Below, piece by piece: positions 45,975 to 56,878 of a stretch of DNA of 64,000 nucleotides. The notes below the pieces were generated by a model that was given only the letters and a program-made list of their open reading frames with translations, was not told where the DNA came from and ran no database searches. Source of the stretch: Sophora flavescens (lineage: Eukaryota; Streptophyta; Magnoliopsida; Fabales; Fabaceae). Each line of letters starts with the position of its first letter. Position 1 is the stretch's first letter. The stretch is from the NCBI GenBank assembly GCA_030762895.1, contig CM061066.1, positions 119,196,715 through 119,260,714 on the forward strand, read 5' to 3'. A program made the translations under genes and the position numbers.

Positions 45975-47297
45975 CTATGTTCTTGGAACAGCCTTTCCTG
46001 ACAACTCTTCTAGCCTATAAGCACCATTTCCTAGACTTTCAACTATTCTGAATGGGTCAGACCAGTTTGCTGCGAGCTTACCTTCTCTGGAGTCTTTTCT
46101 CGTATCGTTTTGCAATCTCAGCACTAAGTCACCTTGCACAAATTCCCTTGGCTGCAACCTCGAGTTGTACTTCCAAGTTACTTTTTGCTTGCATAGCTCT
46201 TCTCTGATTTTTTCCTCATCTCGGACTTCCTCAACCATGTCAATCTCAACTCAGATTTCTTATTCGTTCTTACTTTGGTCATGATGCTGCCTTTGGAAAG
46301 AGAGTTCGCCGAGATCAACTGGAATCATTGCATTAGTTCCATAGGTTAGCTTGAATGACGTTTCACCAGTTGAAGACTGCGTTGAGCAATGGTAAGCCCA
46401 CAGGATGCTTGGTAATTCTTCAACCCAAGTCCCTTTTGATTAGCCTAACCTTCTTTTGAGCTCGTTTAAAATGACTTTATTGGCTGCTTCTGCTTGTCCA
46501 TTTGTTTGTGGATGCTCAACCGAGGTTACTTTATGTTTAATTCCGAGGTTGGAGTAGAACTCTCTAAGCTCTTTATCGGTGAATTGCTTTCCATTATCTG
46601 TGACAATTGCATAAGGGAGGTCGTGCCTGCATATGATGTTTTTCCATACAAAACTCTGAACCTTTTTAGCAGTTATGGTAGCTAATGGTTCTGCTTCAAT
46701 CCACTTAGTGAAGTAGTCTACTCCTACCAGCAAGAACTTGACTTGACCTTTAGCAACTGGGAAAGGACCGACTATATCCATCCCCCACATAGTAAAGGTC
46801 CACGACAAGAACATGGAATGGATCTCTTCTCCTGGAGCTCGTGCTACATTGGCAAACTTCTGACAAGGCTCACACCTATTAGTCCAGGTAGCACAATCCA
46901 ATCTCATGGTCGGCCAGTAAAACCCCGCTCGCAGCACTCGAGTTGCCAGAGATCGGCCACCTGAATGCATTCCACAAATTCCTCGGTGCATCTCTTCCAT
47001 TACGCACTCGGACTGCTCCCTTGCTATGCAATTTAGTAATGGCATGGAGAATCCTCTTCTGTACAGCTCTCCATCTCAGATGGTGTAATGGCAAGATTTT
47101 AGACGAATTCTCCTCGTCTCCTTAAGGTCATTGGGAAATTTGTCAGAGGCTAAATATTCCCAAATTGGTGTCATCCAGCCACGATCATAGTGCTCGGTCA
47201 TTATCACCTCGGCACTTTTTATGCTTGGTTCGAGGAGATTCTCCTGAATGAAAGTTCTTAGCTGGCCAGCTTTCTTGGTGCTAGCCAACTTAGACAA
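45975..47297 (-). pseudogene. Tat integrase
   Basis: From 47045 the frame reads the HHCC zinc part (GMHSGGRSLATRVLRAGFYWP, CEPCQKFA) and the catalytic core with all three acidic positions: GMDIVGPF (D), IVTDNGKQFTD (D) and HPQTNGQAEAANK (E). A stop (TAG, 46440) follows KRRLG. The C-terminal part resumes at 46238 (MVEEVRDEEKIREEL, GDLVLRLQND, GKLAANWSDPFRIV), typical of the Tat integrase tail, and stops at 45975. The stretch 47076-47297 joins it upstream to the RNase H region. Confidence 0.92.
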
Positions 47298-48307
47298 TAG
47301 ACATGCCCTAGAATTTTCCTCCCGAGGTATATGCTCGATAATGAAATTATCAAATTTAGAAATTAGACTATTAACTCTGCAGAGATATCTGGTTAGTTGG
47401 AGATCCTTTGTTTGATAATCACCTGAGACTTGTCCTGTTACAAGTTATGAGTCACTTTAGCATTTTAATTCTTTGACTCCAATCTCTTTAGCTAGCATCA
47501 GTCCTGTAATAAGGGCTTCATATTTTGCTTGGTTGTTTGAAGCGATAAACCCAAACTTTAAAGATTGTTCCAGGATTAGATCATCAGGACCTTCGAGAAT
47601 TATTCCAGCTCCGCTCCCCTTTGAGTTAGATGAACCATCAACATATAGAAGCCAGGTGAAGGATCCCGACCTGGGCTTAGAAGAGATCTCGAAATGAAGT
47701 CGGAGAGGCATTGGGCTTTCATTGGTCCCCTCGGCTCATATTGCAAACCAAACTCTGACAATTCTACCGACCAAGCTATCATTCGTCCTACTAGATCGGG
47801 TTTCCTGAGCACCCGCTTTATTGGATGATTTGTTTTGACTATAACTTGGTGTGATTGGAAGTAAGGTCGTAACCTCCGAGGCGCCATGATTAAGGCGAGG
47901 GCTAGTTTTTCAATTACTTGATACCGTGTTTCTGCATCTTTCAAAATTCTACTAACGTAATACACCGGCATTTGTTGTTTTTCTTCTTCCTGAACGATTA
48001 CTGCACTGATTGCATAATCATTGACAGACAGATATAAATACAGATCCTTACCGAGCTGTGGCCGAGTAAGGATCGGGGGGGAGGCCATAAAAAGTTTCAA
48101 GACTCCAAAGGCCTTTTCACACTCCCCGGTCCAAGTGAACTCTTTTGGTTTTTTCATAAGCTGAAAGAAGGGTCTTGCTTTTTCTGCGGATTTTGGGAGA
48201 AAGCGGGATAGAGAAGCTAATCGGCCAGCTAACCTCTGGATTTCTTTCACATTATGAGGGCTTCGCATTTCAAATGACATCTTTGCACTTATCAGGATTA
48301 GCTTCAA
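47298..48307 (-). pseudogene. Tat RNase H and additional archaeal-type RNase H
   Basis: RNase H 1 (48307-47600) reads RLAGRLASLSRFLPKSAEKA, GECEKAFGVLK, DAETRYQVIEKLALALIMA, and a degenerate NDYAISAVIVQEE, where the family normally has an aspartate. The second domain reads WLLYVDGSSNSKGSGAGIIL (DGSS core), FIASNNQAKYEALITGL (E) in 47711-47457. Frameshifts join the pieces near 47690, and stops occur near 47450. The additional RNase H is diagnostic for the Tat branch. Confidence 0.9.
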
Positions 48308-48803
48308 TTCCTCTATGTGTTAGCATATACCCTAAGAACTTTCCTCCTTGTACACCAAAAGAGCACTTTTCTGGATTTAACCTCATGTTGTACTTTCTGA
48401 GTTGACTGAAAATTTCTTCGAGGTCGGCTGAGTGATGCTTTTGGTCATCGGAGTTTACCACCATATCGTCTACATATACTTCTAGGTTCTTTCCGATCTG
48501 GTTGACAAAGACTTTATATACGTTGCACCAGCATTTTTTAAACCGAAAGGCATTACTCGGTAGCATTAGTTTGCCCCATTGGTCATAAATGCCGTTTTTT
48601 CTTCATCAAGTGGATACATCCTTATCTGGTTATAACCCGAGTATGCGTCCAAGAAGGACAAAATTTTGTACCCCGAAGCTGCGTCTACCAATCTGTCAAT
48701 GTTTGGAAGAGGATAAGAATCCTTTGGGCACGCTTTGTTGAGATCGGTGTAGTCGGTGCACATTCTCCACTTACCATTGATCTTTCTAACTAACACCACA
48801 TTA
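48270..48803 (-). pseudogene. Tat reverse transcriptase, main part
   Basis: Starts right at CACTA-3: VVLVRKINGKWRMCTDYTDL, KACPKDSYPLPNIDRL, SFLDAYSGYNQIRM; then, after a frameshift near 48560, LEVYVDDMVVNS with the catalytic YVDD, and FLGYMLTHRGIEANPDK. The frame joins 52460-52833 across CACTA-3 without loss. Confidence 0.93.
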
Positions 48804-49328
48804 CACTACAAAAAAAAACCTATTTAGCGACCGAAGATTTCGGTCGCTAAACATGATAATACGGTTGCTATATAGTTGGCGACCGAATTAGAGACAGAAT
48901 TAAGGGGGTAGCAGAAACCCTGGTGGCTAAATGTTTAGCGACCGAACTTGTATTTCGGTCGCAAAATTATATATTTCGGTCGCCGTATAGTTGGTCGCAT
49001 GCTCAGCTCACCTAATTTGGTGACCGATATTCGGTCGCTATTTCGGTCGCAAATTTTGATTTTTTTTTTAAAATTTTCCTGTAACTTAATCCTGCTGACC
49101 AAATATTGTTTTTCAACTATTACCCATTGATTTTTAATTTCTGATATAAACAAAATACACCAATATTTTTTTGAATAAATAGAAAACATAAATATGATGT
49201 ACTAACGATCCAAAACACCACAGTCAATATGATCAAGAAAACATATACATTAATTAACGCAAGTTTAATAATTGTTTATAAAAAAACACACCACAATCAA
49301 TAAGTACTAATCAAAATATCAAAACTCA

Positions 49329-49573
49329 TCAATCTTCCAAAGGGATGAACATGTAGAAGCGAGAACCCCCAAGATACTTAAACTTTGTCAATGCACCAGT
49401 GAACAACAAATACAACTCCCTAATACCATTTGTATCTGTTGCAAAATATAGGCGATCCTCATGGATTACTATATTCCCATTGAACAAATTTCCGCTTTTG
49501 TCTTCAATAGTCACAACACGCGGTATTTCTTGTCCCCAACGACGGTAGAATGATCGCGGGTTTGAAATCAAAT
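49329..49573 (-). pseudogene. B3-like domain exon carried by CACTA-3
   Basis: A terminal exon with an acceptor TATTTGCAG just before DLISNPRSFYRRWGQEIP. It continues VVTIEDKSGNLFNGNIVIHE, RLYFATDTNGIRELYLL, and TKFKYLGGSRFYMFIPLED before a stop at 49329. The alternation (start near a short helix, RWG.EIP, V.IED..GN.F.G, LYF, a helix-like IRELY, then F.YLG.S.FYMFI) resembles the plant B3 DNA-binding fold. I judge this by pattern only. No other B3 exon was found, so the gene is incomplete. Capture of a host gene fragment or an element-encoded DNA-binding protein are both possible. Confidence 0.5.
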
Positions 49574-49586
49574 CCTGCAAATACAC

Positions 49587-51800
49587 AAGAACAATTTATT
49601 AATGATTAGTTTATGCCTTAACTATCATTACGTGAATCCGATCGTTATTCTTAAGTTGATGAGATCTGCACTGGTCTATATGGATGGCTGTCTCAAAACA
49701 TTTAGTCGGATCCATTTTCTGATAAAACAATAAGGAAAACAAGTCATATGTCTAAACTTCATCAAGTGATAATAATAAAAGATGGAAAGATCCATGTAGC
49801 ATACTAGCATGTTAAAATAGAACAAAGAAATGCAACTTCACATGCAACTTTACAGATTAGCAAACATAGTAGTTTTCAGGAAAGCAGATGCTTTTACGTC
49901 GTTTTGAAGGATGGTCATAGAGAGGATTAGCATGATTACTACCTTTGGATGCCAAATGGTGTTTCACAATCATTTCATCATAAGATTGAATAACTTAACT
50001 CATAAATCAATCTATCTCTTAACAACTAATGACATAAAACAAAACACATAAACCATTGACATGAACATTCTATAATCTCTCAATTAGAATACAGTACTAC
50101 TATTAACAAGTAATTCCCAATTGAAATCACAGTATTACAAACAACATGTAAGTTACACCCTAAGGTCCCAAAATGAAGTCAGATTTAGACAAACGACCCC
50201 TCTATGGAAAGCTAAACAAGTCTAGTTTATAAATTTAAATTTAGTTTTGGGAAAAAGCATTCCAAAAAGTACAGTTTTAACCAACAAGCTACCGCATTCG
50301 AAAAACAGGACAGCAATTGTCCTCTAAATTTTAACAGAATTTTCTTCATCAATACTCAGTTAAAAACATCAAATTCAGTTCCTAAACTGTAGCAAATCGA
50401 GTCTAGTTTCTAACAAAATAAGAATCATAAACAAAATAGTTCTACAAAAATAGTTATAAGGAAAACACTGAACCTATGTCCATACGGGTTTTCAGGACAG
50501 CAGCTATAACATCTCCTTGTAAGCAATATAACAAACATCTATCAAGAAAGATCCTTTAACATATCTATTCTCACATATTGGCATATCAACACCATCACAA
50601 AATCAAAACCAAATTACAATACACATACAAATAGAAAATCAACTAATTAGAGCATGTATCAACAACTCCTAAGCTTGGATTGCAGCATACTTCAACAAAT
50701 ATATATTGAAGCATATTTCCATACAAACTTAAATAAAATATAGTAGCAAACATCCTATTGAGCTCCGTTCTCCACTAACAAGACAGCACATAATTGTCAA
50801 ACACATGCATAACTTCTAAATTAGCAACACACAACAAGCATCCCGCCTTTTTGACAGGATCACATCCTATTGAGCTCTGCTCTCCACTAACAAACAACAT
50901 TTAATTGCAAATGCATGCATAAATATTAAATTATCAACACACAATCAGCATCTTGCCTTTCAGGCAGGATACCTTCCTATTGAGCTCAGCTCTCCACTAA
51001 CAAACAACAAGATATATAGTAGTGATAATAAGAAAAGATGGAAAGATCCATGTCGCATACTCGCCATACTCGCCATTTTTCTTTTATGCATTTGAGTAAT
51101 ATGACTAATATAATAGCAATCACTTTCTTAAATTCAACCGAAAATTAAAGCAAAAACTGATATTAGCAAACTGAAAATATAGGCAGAAAAGCAAGGGTCA
51201 AATGCATATATTAGCATTCACCCAAAAAAAATATGCATATATTAGCAATCTGATAACAGGTCTCAATTTAAACTCTGAAAATAGTTTATGAACATAAAAA
51301 TCACATCAAGATAAACTATATGAATGAGATAAAACTTAAGAAATGTCCTGTAAAAAAATAAAAATTAAAAATTAAGAAATGTAGTGTGAAAGCCTGAAAG
51401 GCTTCTTAATCCACTTAGGAAGAAAAGTTCAGTTATCTAACTATTCCCCAGAGAAAAACTTGGCATTACCCCCAGAGAAAATTCTCAAACAACTCACATG
51501 CATTCTTCATAATCAACTTAATTCACACAAACAACTTATCATCAAATAGAATTTTAGAACAAAGAACAAACAATAGACAACATAGACAACAGAGAACTTG
51601 TGGTCAGGATTTAACCACCATTATAATTTGGCTGAAGAACAGAACCACTAAATGTAGCAGAATGAGACCAAAAACATACCAGAGAATGCACAAACCAGAG
51701 GAATAGAGAGAGAGAGATAGAGGCGAGGAGAGACGAAAACATACCAGAGAAGGAGGAGGACGGCGACGCTGCTTTGGTGGTGCCGGCAACGGTGGCAGCC
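49587..51800 (-). other. CACTA-3 interior, intron-like
   Basis: AT-rich without recognised exons. Three units of about 110 bp with CTATTGAGCTC..CTCTCCACTAACAA (50755-51000) match the inverse of the near-repeats in CACTA-1 (24455-24600). The proximal part (51600-51800) may contain an untranslated or short coding exon. Confidence 0.55.
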
Positions 51801-52459
51801 GTGCGGAGAATGAGGGAACTGAGAGAGAGAAAAAGTTAGAAACAGATAGAGAGAGAGAGACAGAGAGAGATGGAGAGAGAGAGGAGATCTTACCGTGATG
51901 GTGGTGGCCGGAGGAGGGGCGGAAGTCGCGAACCGTGGTGGCCGGAGGAGAGAAAGAGAGATTGAGTGAGAGAGAAGAAGAGAGATCGCGAAATGGAAGA
52001 AGAAAGGGGTTTGTGTTTTTAGGGATTTTAATTTTTATATTCGGTCGCTAATTCGGTCGCAAGGTTGCCATTTCAAAATTTAAATTCATAAATTTAGCGA
52101 CGGATTTTTAAATCGGCCGCTAAGACGCGCTCTTTTAATTTTTTTTACGTGCCGTTTAGCGATCGAATTAATATCGGTCGCAAATGTAAATAAAATTTAA
52201 CCATTGCATTTAATTCGGTCGCCATTTCGATCACTAAAAAGGCATAAAATTTCTGACTTTTAAGTTCCTTTATTTAGCGACTGAAATAGCGACCGATAAC
52301 CCTGCTACGCTCTATTTCGGTCGCTATTTCGGTCGCAATATTAACTCTAATCAGTCTTCCATGTAGATCCTATAATTGGTCGCCATTTCGGTCGCCAAAA
52401 AAACCAAAAAATTCGGTCACTATTTTCGGTCGCTAAACAACCATTTTTTTGTAGTGTTA

Positions 52460-52833
52460 GCTAGCCAAGTAGTGTATTTCACCTCTCTGATGAAATTTGC
52501 TTTGACCAGTTTGGCAGTCTCCTCGGCTACTGCTTGGCGCCTTTATTCGCCAAGTTTTCTTTTTCTATGAGCTACAGGTTTAGCTTCGGGGCATATAGAC
52601 AGCTTATGGCACATAAAATTGGGGTCTATGCCAGGCATATCCGATGTCTTCCAAGCTAACAAATCGGCATTCTTTTTTAAGACCACTTGAATCGGTTGTT
52701 TGAGCAAGGGATCGAGCTGACTGCCGATTTTGGTGCACTGTTCAGCTTGGGCTCCCAACTGGAACTTCTCTAAAGACTCTGTTGGTTCGACTCTAGACTC
52801 GTACATCTCCATCCTTGGATCTAGTTCAAACAT
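52460..52833 (-). pseudogene. Tat RT, N-terminal part
   Basis: Reads IGSQLDPLLKQPIQVVLKKN, LLAWKTSDMPGIDPNFMCHK and RKRKLGE, then after one stop ETAKLVKANFIREVKYTTW, immediately followed by CACTA-3. This is the region between protease and RT palm in Tat elements. Confidence 0.88.
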
Positions 52834-52920
52834 GCTAACCGAGCTCGCTGAGGTAACCGAACTGACCTAGCTTACCACTTCCGCTTTATCATCTTCGGCA
52901 TTCTTTGCAATGTTTTGGTT

Positions 52921-53583
52921 TCAGGTAACGTTCAAACTATCAACATAGCATTGCCTGACAATCCTTTGGTCAGCTCGGATAGCGACTATATCTCCAGACT
53001 CGACTGAGAATTTCATTGTGAGGTGTGGGGTAGAGACAATCGCTCCGAGTTCATTCAACGTCGATCTTCCAATAAGGATGTTGTACGACGTGCTGGCATC
53101 CACAATAACATACCTGACTGATACGGTCTTGGAGATTTTTCCCTCTCCAAACATTGTTAAGAGGTCTATATAACCTCGGGTTTTTACTTGCTCTCCGGCG
53201 AACCCTACTAGCTTGTCTTCCTGCTCTTTTATCAGCTTTTCTGGAATTCCAAGTTTCTTAAAGGTCGCCAGGTATAAAATATCAGTCGAGCTTCCCTGGT
53301 CAATAAGTGTTCGTTTGACCGAGAAGTTGGCTAATTTGACCGTTATCACCATTGGGTCTTCTTGATTTGGATCCAGCCCTTGGAAATCATCATTCGAGAA
53401 AGTTATTGGAGGTCTCGTCCTTGTAGGTTTTCCAGACACCGTGTTTACAGATAGGATGGCTTTTACATGATGCCGCCGAGATGAACTCGTTGTTCCTCCA
53501 CCTGCAAATCCTCCTGAGATTGTATTGATGACCCCTCTGACTCCTCCTTCTGCTTCTTCATTAAGAGCCCTCTGATTATTCAA
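52921..53583 (-). pseudogene. Tat aspartic protease region
   Basis: A 220-codon frame. The active-site block reads RTLIDQGSSTDILYLATFKK, a normal Tat variant (D-Q-G instead of D-S-G). Upstream are HHVKAILSVNTV and RPPITFSNDDFQGLDP; downstream are VRYVIVDASTSYNILIGRST and a TPHLTMKF block. The frame is uninterrupted but its neighbours are not. Confidence 0.9.
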
Positions 53584-53599
53584 CCGATCTCCATTATGA

Positions 53600-54956
53600 T
53601 TATTTCCTTGCAGGTTTGCATCTCGGTTATGATTGTCATAACCGCGTCTCCGTCGCCGTCGACCAACTCATCTGCCTCCATTATCATCTCGGTGAATGAA
53701 CCGGTCAAGATGGCCTGCCTGTATCAAGTCGTCAATTTTTTCCTGGGCTGTTTTACAGTCTTCAGTGGAGTGACCATAGTTTTGATGCCATTTGCACTCT
53801 TTACTTCTGTCTGCATTGGCCAGAGTTTTAGACGGTCGAGGTAAGGTGAGTAACTCGGCATTGCACACCTCCTGGAGAATGGTTACTCGAGATATGTTTA
53901 GCGGTGTATAAGATTGGTACCTGGGTTGCCTCTCCGAGAATCCCCTTTCATTGGTCTTTTGGGCCTTTTGTGGATTAGCCCCCTATCTCTTTCTTTGCTC
54001 GGAACCGAGTTCTTGTCTTCAAAACCTCTTTCTCTCCTTTTGGATTCTACCATCTCTTCCGAGTTCATGAAAGGGGAATTAAAATTTGTTTTGCACTAAA
54101 ACGAGCCATATAATCTCTAAGTGATTCATTCTTAGACAGAGTTCCGAGCTCATTTTGGGAATTAAAATTTGTTTGGCACTAAAACGAGCCATATACTCTC
54201 TAAGTGATTCATTTTTTTCTTGTTTAAAATTCACCAGCGAGACCTAATACCTTTTATGCTTTCGGCTCGCTGTGAATTGTGCGGTGAACTTAGTTACAAG
54301 AACATCAAAGGAATTAATTGACCGAGGTGATAGATTCGTAAGCCAGGTTAAGGCAGAGCCTTGCAAAGTGGTTGGAAAATTTTTGCACATGACGGCTTCC
54401 GAATCGGTCACCAGGTAAACAGAAGAAATAAAGGATTATATGTGCTCGGATGGGTCAGTGGTGCCATTGAATTTATCAATGTTAAGAGGCTTAAAATGTC
54501 CAGGCATAATTACCTCACCGATGTCATCCATGAATGGCAACCTCGGTCTTGATGCATTACCCTTTCTTTTTGGATAGTCCTTTCTGCACGAGATTTAGCT
54601 TCTGAAGCCTTTGGGCGAGGTTTGGTCTTGGACGGTCGGCTCGTATCATGAGGAGAAGGTATGTAGGATGGATCCTTTTGGCTACCCTCGGGTGAGGATT
54701 GCTCTTCCTCGGAGGGCGTCACTGATCTTTCTCTTTTCCGAGTTCTTAAAAGCCTTTGATCCTGAGCACGCATCTTCTCGTTCTCCTTACGCAGCTGCCT
54801 TAACTGTGTCATAACCTCTCCTAACCGAGGGTTATCTTCATCGATGGGAGGGGGATGGGGATTGTCACAGTTCTGGCTCGTGTTTGAAGCCTCGTGATCT
54901 ACATGGTTCGTGTTGTTCGCCCCTCCCCTCGATCCATTCCCTATAGTCATCATCAA
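53600..54956 (-). pseudogene. Tat gag
   Basis: N-terminal part (54956-54510): acidic/proline stretch, a coiled-coil-like GEVMTQLRQLRKENEKMRAQ, then SRPSKTKPRPKA. The capsid-like middle is broken by stops and a near-100-bp duplication (54075-54215), with fragments LQGSALTWLTNL and NESLREYMARF recognisable. C-terminal knuckle ECKWHQNYGHSTEDC (53800) followed by KIDDLIQAGHLDRF is typical for Tat gag. Confidence 0.88.
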
Positions 54957-54984
54957 GCTTTCTTATGGAACCGGGGAAAGTTTT

Positions 54985-55010
54985 TCCCCAGCCCCACGGT
55001 GGGCGTCAAT
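54985..55010 (-). promoter_or_regulatory. Tat primer-binding region
   Basis: The minus strand reads TTGACGCCCACCGTGGGGC directly after the LTR. This resembles the primer region of Tat elements (usually TTGGCGCCCACCGTGGGGC). One base differs. I leave the tRNA open. Confidence 0.7.
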
Positions 55011-55621
55011 TGTTCCTGTTGAGATCCGACTTGCCGGAATCTCGCCGTATAGAACGTTTGACCAAGAGAGAACAATGGGGTTGTTTTAGATTATGGCTTG
55101 ACAGAATGTTGTATTCCGGTCCTACGTATCCCAACGGGAATCAAAGCCAGACGTAGTTCTAGGTTCAACCCTTGGCGTATAGTGATCTCAATCCCCAAAT
55201 CTTGTATCTGATGAATACCAGCGAACAAGGACTCTTCAATAGTCTCTTGGTCGAGCTAGTTTCTCTAATACGCTTAAGGGAGAGTCATCTGGGTTAGTGA
55301 AAAGTGAGTCTCTCTCTTGGGTTCTCCTCTTTTTATAATATGATCCTCATATCTTTAAGAGATCTGGATTTATCTCCTTTTATCTCTCAAATCTTCTTTG
55401 AGATATGATCTCCTTGATTTGAGAGATTTATATCTTCTAACCGAATAATGTTATTTGAGATAATATGAGGATTTATTAAAGATAGATATGATCTCCTTAA
55501 TTTGAGGGATTTATCTCTTTTAACCGGATAAGGTTATTAAAGATAACATCGATATCCTATCCTTTCCATTGGATCGGGTATCCAAGCTAGGTGGCCGGGT
55601 TTTACTCCTCAGCCCAGTACA
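55011..55621 (-). repeat. Tat 5' LTR (about 611 bp)
   Basis: On the minus strand it starts TGTACTGGGCTGAGGAGT and ends CAGGAACA. The outer boundary rests on the TG start and the imperfect AACCT repeat; the inner boundary rests on the match to 45089. Repeated AGATATGATCTCCTTGAT words lie near 55400-55500. Confidence 0.7.
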
Positions 55622-55626
55622 AACCT

Positions 55627-56322
55627 TAAAAAGCAAGATCTTGGCCTGGGCAATTCTCATTGGTCTAATTTGTTTGGTTACATTACATGCTGTATAACAT
55701 TTAGCAAGCTTGAAATGAACATCTTTTCGCTGGCAACGTGGCAAGCTCATAAGTTCATGCATTCCACTGGTTCTTTGGGTGGGTTGGTCGTTCCCACCAA
55801 GTGATTGGACTAAAGCCAATGTGGATGGCTCGGTTTGTGCTTCTAAAGATGCGTCTTGTGGGGGAATTTTTAGAAATGATTCAGGAAGATGGAGGCATGG
55901 TTTTGAGCGGAATTTAGGAACTACTTCTGTTTCATGGCTGAGCTCTAGGGTATCTATACTGCTAATTTATGTCTTACTTGGAACCATGGCATTCCAAGGC
56001 TTTGGATTGAATCTGATTCAGAGGTGGCAGTGGGGTTGGTTACATCCGGCTGTACTCCATCACATCCTTATGCCTCTTTGATTTTACCTATTTTGGAGTT
56101 GTGTTCAACATCTTGGTCTGTGAGGGAAGGTAACCAGGTAGCCCATTTTTTGGCAAATTATGGGCACTCCATGCCTTTAGGCCTTCATATTTTAGACACT
56201 CCTCCTCAAGGGTGCATGAATTATATTTTTCAGGACTCTGTAGGAGTTGCTTTTAGCCATAGGGTTGTTGTGTAGTTTTTGTTCTTGAGCGTTAGCCCTC
56301 CTGTTAACCAAAAAAAAAAAAA
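55627..56322 (+). pseudogene. LINE-2 RNase H and 3' tail
   Basis: Reads DWTKANVDGSVCASK (NVDGS, RNase H catalytic Asp), GGIFRNDSGRWRHGFERNLG, then after a frameshift near 55945 and another near 56020 LWIESDSEVAVGLVTSG, VREGNQVAHFLANYGHS (final Asp/His block). This is the RVT_3-type RNase H found at the C-terminus of many plant LINEs. Stop at 56274 is followed by a short 3' UTR and an A tail (56310-56322). Confidence 0.85.
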
Positions 56323-56719
56323 TCCATCTTAATAAAAAGGTTGTTAAAGAAGCTTTTGATCACATGATAATCATTTTATTTTTAATCATGGTAATTTTAT
56401 GATTTTATATATATATATATGATTTAATTTATATATACTGACAGTGTAAATTTTTTTTTACACTGTCAACCAATCATAAATCGATATACCATTATAAATG
56501 ATTGATTCTTATCCTAACCACCTTAATTGAATTGAATTGATTAATATTTTATATTTTGGGATATTATTCTCTTATAGCATTTTATATTTAATTGGGATTT
56601 GATTATAATAGCCAATCTTTGATGTAATTGTAAAAAAAAAAAAGACAATCTTTGATACGAATTATGTCAAAACTTTACAAAAATTTTCAAGCATGAAGTT
56701 GTAAATTAAAAAGCCTAAG
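56323..56719. other. AT-rich spacer with a strong dyad
   Basis: CTGACAGTGTAAA at 56438 and its inverse TTTACACTGTCA ending at 56469 form a near-perfect hairpin, followed by ACCAATCATAAATCG. The sequence looks like one end of a MITE; the partner end was not found. Nothing else recognised. Confidence 0.5.
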
Positions 56720-56872
56720 TGCATTGGTTCAAGTGGAAAGAGCTTGAGTTCCTGAAACATGTAGTCATGAGTTACATTATTAGAGAGGGTTCCCTGCTTG
56801 GGCATCTAACAGTATTCCGAGAAATTAATCTCTTACTTATCGGATGGGACATACCTTGGAAACAAAAAAAAT
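56720..56872 (+). mobile_element. SINE (tRNA-derived), degraded
   Basis: An A-box-like part GGTTCAAGTGGAAAGAGCTT is followed 30 bp later by a B-box-like AGTCATGAGTTACAT, then a body with GGGTTCCCTGCTTGGGCATC and CGGATGGGACATACC, and a short A tail. Direct repeats CCTAAG flank it (56714-56719 and 56873-56878). The internal pol III promoter looks mutated in the B box. Confidence 0.72.
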
Positions 56873-56878
56873 CCTAAG

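Larger units (their letters stand above)
48804..52456 (-). mobile_element. CACTA-3: nonautonomous relative of CACTA-1
   Basis: Ends CACTACAAAAAAA and TTTTTTTGTAGTG with duplication TTA (48801-48803 and 52457-52459). GCGACCGAA/TTCGGTCGC repeats occupy both subterminal parts (48804-49040 and 52035-52456). The leader lies at the right (CT-rich, 51780-52020 on the minus strand), so it reads leftwards. Intron sequence (50760-51000) is shared with CACTA-1. No transposase; in its place there is a B3-like exon at 49329. It splits the Tat RT gene. Confidence 0.93.
45089..55621 (-). mobile_element. Tat-lineage Ty3/gypsy retrotransposon
   Basis: Minus-strand order: 5' LTR (55011-55621), primer region, gag, protease, RT, RNase H, a second (archaeal-type) RNase H, integrase, 3' tandem repeats, 3' LTR remnant (45089-45172). 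The extra RNase H between RNase H and integrase, and the DLNKACPKDSYPLP motif in RT, are Tat-lineage traits. The possible duplication AACTT/AACCT (45084-45088 and 55622-55626) has one mismatch. RT is split by CACTA-3. Many stops and frameshifts make it inactive. Confidence 0.92.
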
